Of a DNA stretch of 48,735 nucleotides, positions 41,701-47,180 are shown piece by piece. Position 1 is the stretch's first letter, and each line of letters starts with the position of its first letter. The notes below the pieces were generated by a model, which saw nothing but the letters and a program-made list of their open reading frames with translations, searched no databases and was not told where the DNA came from. The position numbers were made by a program, and so were the translations under genes. The DNA is from RBG-16-66-20 sp036262835 (GTDB taxonomy: Bacteria > Pseudomonadota > Gammaproteobacteria > Burkholderiales > SG8-39), in contig DATAID010000011.1 in NCBI GenBank assembly GCA_036262835.1, forward strand, positions 1 to 48,735, in the 5' to 3' direction.

Positions 41701-43069
41701 ACCATCGGCCCAGCGGCGTGGGCGCGAAGTAGGTGTAGGCCTTGCCGTAGCGCGCCTGGTGCTCCGTCTCGTTGTATTCCAGGCCGTCGCCGAAGACGCC
41801 TTTGCCCATGCCGGGCGGGTTGAAGTAGGCGATGTAGCGCGCCCAGTTCTGCACCCAGCCTTTCTTGGCGAGGTTGACGCCGGTCGCCCAGCGCAGCGCG
41901 TACCAGGCCGGCAGCGTGTCGCCCATGTCCCAGACGCCCTGCGTCGAGCCGTTGCCGAAGCCGCCGTCGGCGCCGCCCCAGGGGCTGACCGCGTTCACCG
42001 CCTGCGGCAAGGATCCTTTCAGCCACGTCGAGGCCTCCGTCACGTCGCCCGCGATGAGCGTGGACACGACGGCGAGGAAGGTGAGCGACTGGGCGCCGTG
42101 CGAATCGCGCGGGTTGACCGCGATGCGCGAGCGCGCGCCGATGAGGTCGTTGTACATGTCCGCGGTACGCACCTTGAGCGCGCCGAGGATAGCGTTCTTC
42201 TGTGAATTGTTTAGCTTCGGGGCGAGGACGTCATAGCCGAAGGCGAGCACCCAGGCGATCTGGCGCGAGGCCATGTCCATGCCGCTTTTGGTGTAGGCGG
42301 TGGCGCCGGCCGGGTCCCAGGCGGCGAGGTTGAGCACGCGGCGCAGCGCCTCCTTGTAGTAGCTCGTCTGGCCGCTGTAGACGTAGGCGACCACCGCGTT
42401 CAGGGTGTACTTCGCCTCGTCGAAGGAGGCGTCGAACGCCGAGCTCGCGGGATCGGCGGGCAGCGGGTTGGCGAAGCGGCCGCTGACGTCGACCAGCAGG
42501 TCGCTCACCGCCTGGGCGCGCTGGCTCTTCATGGCCGAGAGCGTCGCCGCGGGCGGCAGGGCGCGCGGATGCGCCTTCTTGGTCACGCTCGCGAGCATCG
42601 TCGGGCCGTCGGGCACGAGGAAGGGCGTCGCGTTCGGGCCGACCACGAACTTGCGCGAGCGGCTCGCCTGCATGCCCTGCCCGGTGTTCGCCTGCACCGT
42701 CCAGCTGTAGGTGCCGGCGGGCAGGACTTCGTCCCAGTTAATCCAGTTCTGGCTCGCGGTGCGCGTGCGCTGGTGGCCGTCCGGATACGTGATCGTCACG
42801 AAGTACTGAGCGTCCGCGCTCAGCTCCGGCCAGCCGAAGTCGGGGGGCGTCTGCTCGACCGAGGCGCACTCGGCGGGGCGGATCTGGGCGGCGAGCTGAT
42901 CGCTTGAGGCCATCCAGTCGGCGCCGTTTCCGGGCGCACAGGTCGCCGGCGCGCTCGACTGCGCCTTCGCGCCCGACCAGTAGCCGGCGCCAAGGAGGAC
43001 GGCGAGAGCGCCGCCGATCATCATGCGCCGGAAATTGCGGAACGATTTCGTCTGGCTGCGTACTAGCAT
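38729..43069 (-). CDS. Large secreted polysaccharide lyase-like protein with two CBM6 domains
   Basis: The 1446-residue exported enzyme is multi-domain. The signal peptide covers about 1-36, ending GAKA. A fibronectin-like domain (about 50-145) contains PPDFGWPELSADAQYFVTIT. An alpha/alpha-toroid lyase domain (about 155-480) follows, then a heparinase II/III-type beta domain (about 520-720) with NHSHADQNSFVVDAGGQRLA. Next come a TTSG-repeat linker (about 770-800) and two carbohydrate-binding CBM6 modules (about 820-960 and 975-1115), each with EAENFDKGGEG and FETGEW. A GGTTGG linker leads to a C-terminal concanavalin-like domain (about 1150-1446). It probably cleaves a uronic-acid-containing polymer. 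Export through the nearby type II system is plausible. There is no PEP-CTERM tail. Confidence 0.88.
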   Translation of the reverse strand: MLVRSQTKSFRNFRRMMIGGALAVLLGAGYWSGAKAQSSAPATCAPGNGADWMASSDQLAAQIRPAECASVEQTPPDFGWPELSADAQYFVTITYPDGHQRTRTASQNWINWDEVLPAGTYSWTVQANTGQGMQASRSRKFVVGPNATPFLVPDGPTMLASVTKKAHPRALPPAATLSAMKSQRAQAVSDLLVDVSGRFANPLPADPASSAFDASFDEAKYTLNAVVAYVYSGQTSYYKEALRRVLNLAAWDPAGATAYTKSGMDMASRQIAWVLAFGYDVLAPKLNNSQKNAILGALKVRTADMYNDLIGARSRIAVNPRDSHGAQSLTFLAVVSTLIAGDVTEASTWLKGSLPQAVNAVSPWGGADGGFGNGSTQGVWDMGDTLPAWYALRWATGVNLAKKGWVQNWARYIAYFNPPGMGKGVFGDGLEYNETEHQARYGKAYTYFAPTPLGRWYASNLTGEDPTRIEYLMAPPADFSSAALPSGTPNSTVFPSIGQMAMHSDLASANRTSVYFKSSPPPFGAYNHSHADQNSFVVDAGGQRLAIESGYYDDYKTPHWMQWYHQTRAKNAITYDNGKGQLFFEQDGSMGTGGIVYSTSQPDYDVVTGDATAAYGGALTRARRSMVYLRPGLILVYDSLASATPRQWEWNIHALKMMTQINDKQISIENGGQKLCIDMLAGPDMRFSQNNTFTALPTSGDPQWHGKFYSAQTLGSAEFVALMRVGCQAASASAAKANGVWTINAGAKTISINDAGTVTVAAASTQSSGGTTSGTTSGTTSGTTSGTTSGTTSGTTSGSTTQTGGGTATSTPYTGTPFTLPGTLEAENFDKGGEGIAYHDNVKGNAGGQYRTAEDVDIIASSDSAGGGYAINNFETGEWMKYTIKVPSDGNYDIELRTATSFGTSAYHLEIDGVNVSGRVTAPNTGTWTAFAWSGPKGVPLKAGTHVLKVVADQQYFNLNQIRFTGGTSATPASTPYTGTPIALPATFEAENFDKGGEGVAYHDNVKGNAGGAYRTTEDVDLVAGGSGYIINNFETGEWLLYTVNVPSAGSYDIELSTASNFTTAAFHIEIDGKDVTGRIAAPYTNDWTAYQWAGKAGVALAAGKHTLKVVSDQQYFNLDQVRVLASGSSGGGGTTGGTTGGTTGGTTTPPTGMPSSLLFWSGYEGTIVPGLPYDCWGNGCWQDLNGTDTSTGFAWPPKVNNSIARWQLLSNPTAGAPADTSNVGQYMVNQVQTVTGHKGNATRAMLSTIMQSGCCGTGGQGDGSTQNPYIIFPSSDVPELYISQWVMLQPDLKTKMGANNWRALFEWKSTDTDYRMSVMIKADGAGNLYWVTLADSYVPSYHEIWRSNNSSVPVPVGQWFKLEVYWKRSSTNGRVWAAVNGNVIGDGAPSTVGPNGSRIDRIMVNQLYSGSTYPIYQWVDDVQIWSTFPSATSGQGWYDPPYAPH
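40675..40770 (-). repeat. Short tandem repeat encoding the TTSG linker
   Basis: Repeats of 12 bp encode Gly-Thr-Thr-Ser about seven times, with synonymous changes between copies. This is an unfolded linker between the catalytic part and the first CBM6 module and a likely site of length variation. Confidence 0.85.
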
Positions 43070-43115
43070 GTGTCTCCCCCGATGCGGGTCCGTAACTCAT
43101 CGAGCGGAGCCGGTA

Positions 43116-43131
43116 CGCAAGCGCCGTGCCT
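43116..43131 (-). promoter_or_regulatory. Sigma-54 (-24/-12) promoter of the lyase gene
   Basis: Read leftward, the sequence is AGGCACGGCGCTTGCG, an almost complete match to the TGGCACGNNNNTTGC consensus with GG and GC correctly spaced. The start of RNA would be near 43104, giving a leader of about 35 bases before the ATG at 43069. Confidence 0.85.
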
Positions 43132-43172
43132 CGCGAAGAGAAGCGCAATTAATCAGCCGCTTAGCTTGAAAG

Positions 43173-43250
43173 TTGTAGTGGCGACAATGACAAACCTGTA
43201 GTTCGGCAACGACAGCCGGTAGTGCTGGATGGGATTCCCCAGTAGTGGCG
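43173..43250. promoter_or_regulatory. Array of four GTAGT motifs upstream of the lyase promoter
   Basis: TTGTAGTGG (43173), CTGTAGTTC (43196), CGGTAGTGC (43217) and CAGTAGTGG (43240) are spaced 23, 21 and 23 bp, about two helical turns. The first two lie 44 and 67 bp upstream of the -24 GG. The array also lies between the lyase gene and the divergent response-regulator gene (43355), so it could control both. Confidence 0.6.
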
Positions 43251-43354
43251 AGTCGCTACACGACGACGGCCGCGGGCATGACGGCGCGCGGCGGCGAAAG
43301 CGTGCAACATTTTCATCCGCAAAATCGCCAAAACTACAGCGGAGGAGCAGCACG

Positions 43355-44017
43355 ATGAAAATTCTGATCGCAGACGACCATCCGATCGTGCGACATGGAC
43401 TGAAGCAGTACCTCGCGTCGGATCCGGAGTTGAATGTGATCGGCGAGGCGACCAACGGAAGCGATTTCCTGGAGCTGGCGCGCAAGACGCAGTGGGATGT
43501 CGCGCTCATGGACTTCACCATGCCGGGCCGAAGCGGCCTGGACCTGCTCTCGGATCTGAAGCGCGAGTTTCCCGAGCGGCCGGTGCTGGTCCTCTCGATC
43601 CATTCGGAGCAGCTGCACGCGACCTCGGCGCTGAAGGCGGGCGCTGCGGGCTACATCACCAAGGAAAGCGCGCCGCAGGAGCTCGCCGAGGCGATTCGCA
43701 AGGTCTCGCAGGGCGGGCGCTACGTGAGCCCGCAGCTGGGCGAGCTGCTCGCCACCGAGATCGCAAGCGGCACGCAGCGCTCGCCGCACGAGACGCTGTC
43801 GGACCGCGAGTACCGCGTCATGTGGATGCTCGCCTCGGGCAAGCAGATCAACGCGATCGCGCGCGAGATGACGCTCAGCCCGTCCACGGTCAGCACTTAC
43901 CGCACCCGCATCCTGAAGAAGCTGCGCGTGAAGAACAACGCGGAGCTTGTGCACTACGCGGTGCGCCACCAGCTGGTGGGAGACAGCGGCCGGGCCGAAG
44001 GGGCTTCGGCGCATTAG
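43355..44017 (+). CDS. NarL/LuxR-family response regulator (first paralogue)
   Basis: The 220-residue regulator has a receiver domain (about 1-120) with acidic residues D7 and D8 (ADDHP), phospho-acceptor D53 (LMDFTMPG) and K103 (YITKESA). A LuxR-type helix-turn-helix follows (about 145-210), with LSDREYRVMWMLASGKQINA and STVSTYRTRILKKL. A GGAGGAG ribosome site precedes the ATG at 43355. It is divergent from the lyase gene and closely related to the regulator at 46256. Its partner kinase is probably the REC-HisKA_3 protein or the poly-HAMP kinase nearby, an inference from proximity. Confidence 0.92.
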   Translation: MKILIADDHPIVRHGLKQYLASDPELNVIGEATNGSDFLELARKTQWDVALMDFTMPGRSGLDLLSDLKREFPERPVLVLSIHSEQLHATSALKAGAAGYITKESAPQELAEAIRKVSQGGRYVSPQLGELLATEIASGTQRSPHETLSDREYRVMWMLASGKQINAIAREMTLSPSTVSTYRTRILKKLRVKNNAELVHYAVRHQLVGDSGRAEGASAH

Positions 44018-44044
44018 TTCTTTCGGCTCCGCACTTACCGCCGA

Positions 44045-44064
44045 TTCGTTTCCCGGGGCCGACG
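44045..44064 (+). promoter_or_regulatory. 20-bp upstream element shared with 44842-44861, copy 1
   Basis: TTCGTTTCCCGGGGCCGACG differs from the second copy at one position. It starts 97 bp upstream of the -24 GG of the promoter at 44141. An enhancer-binding site is the likely role. Confidence 0.5.
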
Positions 44065-44140
44065 CGCGCGCGCTTCTGCGCGTGCGCGGCCGCTTGCACG
44101 ACCGGCCGTAAATCCCTGACCGGCTTCTGTTCGACCCCAG

Positions 44141-44156
44141 TGGCATGAGGGTTGCA
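44141..44156 (+). promoter_or_regulatory. Sigma-54 (-24/-12) promoter of the small exported protein gene
   Basis: TGGCATGAGGGTTGCA has a strong -24 (TGGCATG) and a perfect -12 (TTGCA) at the right spacing. The start of RNA would be near 44168, about 46 bases before the ATG at 44214, which is preceded by CAGGAGT. Confidence 0.85.
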
Positions 44157-44213
44157 GAAACGTCCCCCATGGGCAGGACCTTCAAAAGGGGATGTTTCAT
44201 ACAGGAGTCAGTC

Positions 44214-44771
44214 ATGAACCGTTTGCACTACACCCTTGTCGCCGCCGCAACCGCACTCGCTTTCCCGGCCTTCGCCGCCGGAGGCCTCGCCGGCGGGTTG
44301 GGTGGCACAGTGAACAACGTTCTCAGCGGCACCGGACCCGCTTCCGCTTCGGCCGCCGCCACGCTGGGCTCGACCAGCGTGAGCGTGAACGCCGAGCAGG
44401 GCAAGCTGAGCGCCGGCGATGCGGACCAGGCGAAGGCCCCGCGCCTGCACGAGCTGGGGCAGCGCGACATTCGCAGCGAGCTCCCGGGCCTCAAGGTCCA
44501 TGACGACGCCTTCGAGAGCCAGATCCGCAGGCTGAGCCTGAAGGAGAAGGACTTCAACCGCGTCGCCGAACGCGGCAAGCACGAGGCGAAGCAGCGGGCG
44601 AAGCCCGAAGAGCTGGCCATGCAGGACGAGCAGCCGGCGCAGCAGGCGCCGCGCACCAAGGCGCTGGGCCTGCAGAAGGTGAAATCGCACGTGAAGAAAG
44701 CCGACGCGGCCAAGCGGCGCGGGATGGATCGCGTGAAGGCGAAGGACACCGGGCTCGACGAAACGAGCTGA
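44214..44771 (+). CDS. Small exported protein of unknown function
   Basis: The 185-residue protein has a signal peptide (about residues 1-21, ending PAFAAGG). A Gly/Ser/Ala-rich segment follows with GGLGGTVNNVLSGTG. The tail (about 70-185) is highly charged, Lys/Arg/Glu-rich and probably helical, including LSLKEKDFNRVAERGKHEAK. I do not recognise a family. The start ATG 44214 has a CAGGAGT ribosome site; an earlier in-frame start at 44145 would lie before the predicted RNA start. It has its own sigma-54 promoter between two regulator genes. This suggests an abundant, conditionally made surface or matrix-associated protein. It has no PEP-CTERM sorting tail. Confidence 0.8.
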   Translation: MNRLHYTLVAAATALAFPAFAAGGLAGGLGGTVNNVLSGTGPASASAAATLGSTSVSVNAEQGKLSAGDADQAKAPRLHELGQRDIRSELPGLKVHDDAFESQIRRLSLKEKDFNRVAERGKHEAKQRAKPEELAMQDEQPAQQAPRTKALGLQKVKSHVKKADAAKRRGMDRVKAKDTGLDETS

Positions 44772-44786
44772 GTCCGGGAAGGAAAC

Positions 44787-44814
44787 GCCGCCCGGCCTTC
44801 GCAGGCCGGGTGGC
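44787..44814 (+). terminator. Strong hairpin after the small exported protein gene
   Basis: A 12-bp stem, GCCGCCCGGCCT against AGGCCGGGTGGC with loop TCGC and one G-T pair, lies 16 bp after the stop codon. It has no T-run, so it may be a stabilising 3' hairpin or a Rho-linked terminator. Confidence 0.5.
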
Positions 44815-44841
44815 TCTTCCGAACCAGCCCCCCGCACGGCG

Positions 44842-44861
44842 TTCGTTTCCCGGGGGCGACG
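44842..44861 (+). promoter_or_regulatory. 20-bp upstream element, copy 2
   Basis: TTCGTTTCCCGGGGGCGACG matches copy 1 at 19 of 20 positions. It starts 110 bp upstream of the -24 GG of the promoter at 44951. Apart from it, the hairpin and that promoter, the 406-bp gap 44772-45177 shows nothing else recognisable. Confidence 0.5.
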
Positions 44862-44950
44862 GGCAGGCGCCTGACAAGCGCGGTCCCCAAGCGCGCCTTC
44901 GCACGTAAGCATCTGATCGACATCCGGTCATCCGCGCGGACCCCCCGCTG

Positions 44951-44966
44951 TGGCACAGCGGTTGCA
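44951..44966 (+). promoter_or_regulatory. Sigma-54 (-24/-12) promoter upstream of the REC-kinase gene
   Basis: TGGCACAGCGGTTGCA is a near-perfect -24/-12 element with correct spacing. RNA would start near 44978, leaving a leader of about 200 bases before the kinase gene at 45178. An unannotated short gene or leader in between is possible, but I see no convincing one. Confidence 0.75.
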
Positions 44967-45177
44967 ACGGTTGACCACGGGCCGTCCATGAAAAACCGGT
45001 GTTGCACTGCGCGCGCGACGATGAGCCGAAGGCAGCATTCGGCCGGCAGCGCTCGTAACACCCCGACAAAAGTCACACCGGCGGCGCCGTGTAGGCCGCC
45101 TGGCGACAGGCGCTATCCCTCGTCCTCCGATGCTGTTACCCTGAAAATCTCTCCCGTCGCGCATCGCGGAGTTGCGG

Positions 45178-46248
45178 ATGGATTCTGGATTCAAGGTCAA
45201 TATCCTGCTGGTAGACGACGAGCCGAAGAACCTCTTCGCGCTCCGCGAGCTGCTCGGCAGCCTCAAGCAGAACCTCATCTCGGCCGGCTCGGGCGAGGAA
45301 GCGCTGCGCGTCGCGCTGAAAAACGACCTCGCGGTCATCCTGCTCGACGTGCGCATGCCCGGCATGGACGGCTTCGAGACGGCGCGCATGCTGCGCACGC
45401 GCGATCGCTCCAAGCACACGCCGATCGTCTTTCTCACGGCTGCGGCCGAGGAGATGGACTCGGTGTTCCGCGGCTATGAGGTGGGCGCCGTGGACTACCT
45501 GATCAAGCCGATCGTGCCCGAGGTCCTCAAGTCCAAGGTGACCGTGTTCGTCGACCTGGCGCGCAAGACCGAGGCGCTCGCGCAGTCGGAGCAGAAGCTG
45601 CGCGCGCTCGCCTCGCACCTCATCTCCGTGCGCGAGGAGGAGCGGGCCCACATCGCGCGCGAGATCCACGACGAGCTCGGCCAGGTGCTGACCGGGCTCA
45701 AGATGGAGGTGGCCTGGATCGCCAGGCGCCTGAACGAGGACCAGAAGCCGCTCCTCGAGAAAACCGAGTCGATGGGCCAGCTCATCGACCAGACGGTGCA
45801 GACGGTGCGCAAGATCTCGACCGGCCTCAGGCCCGAGGTGCTCGACGAGATGGGCCTGGTCGCCGCGATCGGCTGGCAGGCGAAGGAATTCCAGAAGCGC
45901 ACCGGCATCCGCTGCCGGCTTTCGCTGCCGCAGGAGATCGGCGGCCTCGAGCGCGAGCTCTCGACCACGATGTTCCGCGTGTTCCAGGAGATCCTCACCA
46001 ACGTGGCGCGCCACTCGCGCGCGACGCGCGTGGACGTCGATCTGAAGAACCAGCAGGAGAGCCTCGTGCTCGAAGTCGCCGACAACGGCGTCGGCATCTC
46101 GACGGGCGCCGAGCCGAACGGCCGGCGCTCGCTCGGGCTGCTCGGCATGCAGGAGCGCGCGCTGCGCGTCGGGGGCGAGGTCAACATTGGAAGCGTGCCG
46201 GGCCATGGCACGAAAGTCATCGTAACCATCCCCGCGGTAAGACAGTGA
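45178..46248 (+). CDS. Receiver-HisKA_3 sensor histidine kinase fusion
   Basis: The 356-residue cytoplasmic protein has a receiver domain at the N-terminus (about 8-125, phospho-acceptor D57 in LLDVRMPGMDG, K110 in YLIKPI). A short coiled coil follows, then a NarX-type kinase core. The dimerisation box holds H164 in REEERAHIAREIHDELGQV, and the ATPase domain has EILTNVARHSRATR (N box), VADNGVGIS and LGLLGMQERA (G boxes). It can therefore be controlled by another kinase and pass phosphate to LuxR-type regulators. ATG 45178 is preferred over TTG 45172 because GCGGAG lies at a proper distance. The regulator gene follows after 7 bp. Confidence 0.92.
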   Translation: MDSGFKVNILLVDDEPKNLFALRELLGSLKQNLISAGSGEEALRVALKNDLAVILLDVRMPGMDGFETARMLRTRDRSKHTPIVFLTAAAEEMDSVFRGYEVGAVDYLIKPIVPEVLKSKVTVFVDLARKTEALAQSEQKLRALASHLISVREEERAHIAREIHDELGQVLTGLKMEVAWIARRLNEDQKPLLEKTESMGQLIDQTVQTVRKISTGLRPEVLDEMGLVAAIGWQAKEFQKRTGIRCRLSLPQEIGGLERELSTTMFRVFQEILTNVARHSRATRVDVDLKNQQESLVLEVADNGVGISTGAEPNGRRSLGLLGMQERALRVGGEVNIGSVPGHGTKVIVTIPAVRQ

Positions 46249-46255
46249 GCGTGAA

Positions 46256-46891
46256 ATGAGCATGAACATCCTGATCGCCGACGACCATCCCGTAGTCCGC
46301 CAGGGACTGCGCCAGATGCTGGCGTCGGAAAACGATCTCAACGTGGTGGGCGAGGCCCGCAACGGCCACGAGGTGGTCGAGATCTCCAAGCGCGTCGAGT
46401 GGGACGTCGCCGTCCTCGACTACAACATGCCGGGCCGCACGGGCCTGGAGCTCGTCAAGGAGCTCAAGCAGCGGCATCCCGGCCGCCCGGTGCTGATCCT
46501 CAGCATGTACCCCGAGGAGCGCTATGCGCTGCGCGCCCTCAAGGCCGGCGCCGCGGGCTACATCACCAAGGAAAGCGCCTCGGGCGAGCTCGTCAACGCG
46601 ATCCGCAAGGTCGCCAAGGGCGGGCGCTACGTGAGCACCTCCCTCGGCGAGCGGCTCGCGCAGGAGCTCGCCGGGGACAGCGAGCGCCCGGTCCACGAGC
46701 GGCTCTCGGACCGCGAATACCAGATCATGTGGATGATCGCCTCGGGCAAGACCGTCGGCGAGGTCGCCGAGCAGCTTTTCCTCTCCCCGAACACGGTCAG
46801 CACCTACCGGGCGAGGATCCTGCGCAAGATGAACATGAAGTCCAACGCCGAGCTGATGCACTACGCCATTGCGCATCACCTGGTGGATTGA
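46256..46891 (+). CDS. NarL/LuxR-family response regulator (second paralogue)
   Basis: The 211-residue regulator has acidic residues D9 and D10, phospho-acceptor D55 (VLDYNMPGRTG) and YITKESA in the receiver. The helix-turn-helix covers about 145-205, with LSDREYQIMWMIASGKTVGE and NTVSTYRARILRKM. It is a close paralogue of the regulator at 43355; long stretches such as LKAGAAGYITKESA are identical. It is the likely direct partner of the kinase encoded 7 bp upstream. Both paralogues may read similar DNA sites, such as the GTAG motifs found at three spacers in this window. Confidence 0.92.
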   Translation: MSMNILIADDHPVVRQGLRQMLASENDLNVVGEARNGHEVVEISKRVEWDVAVLDYNMPGRTGLELVKELKQRHPGRPVLILSMYPEERYALRALKAGAAGYITKESASGELVNAIRKVAKGGRYVSTSLGERLAQELAGDSERPVHERLSDREYQIMWMIASGKTVGEVAEQLFLSPNTVSTYRARILRKMNMKSNAELMHYAIAHHLVD

Positions 46892-46905
46892 CCGCTCTAC
46901 CGGCC

Positions 46906-46935
46906 GCGTAGTCGCAGACCTACTTCCGCTGTAGT
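46906..46935. promoter_or_regulatory. GTAGT motif pair upstream of the poly-HAMP kinase gene
   Basis: GCGTAGT at 46906 and CTGTAGT at 46929 carry GTAG cores 23 bp apart, the same spacing as before the lyase and secretion genes. No -24/-12 promoter was found in the following 250 bp. A weak AGCAT/ATGCT hairpin followed by TTTTT lies at 47076-47097. The rest of the 289-bp spacer is unremarkable. Confidence 0.4.
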
Positions 46936-47180
46936 ACAAACGACCACAGGCGTGCGGCGCCAATCGCTACAGCCGATTCACGTCCAGCCCAATAGTTCTT
47001 CCGACTTCCGCCCCCTAGCATCTCGGCAACAAAACCAGCCTCAGGGGGGTTGATTGGTCGCCTTGCTGTTCCTGCAGCATGTATTCATATGCTTTTTCCA
47101 GATCGCGGCCTCGGACCGCGACACCCGTTTGCGCGTCGTGCACGCGCGCGTAATCCATTCACGCATCCGTAGGGGGATTG

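Noticed and set aside
38729..44771. PEP-CTERM sorting tails on the lyase or the small exported protein
   Set aside because: Neither C-terminus has a PEP motif, hydrophobic helix and basic end. No exosortase gene is present in the window.
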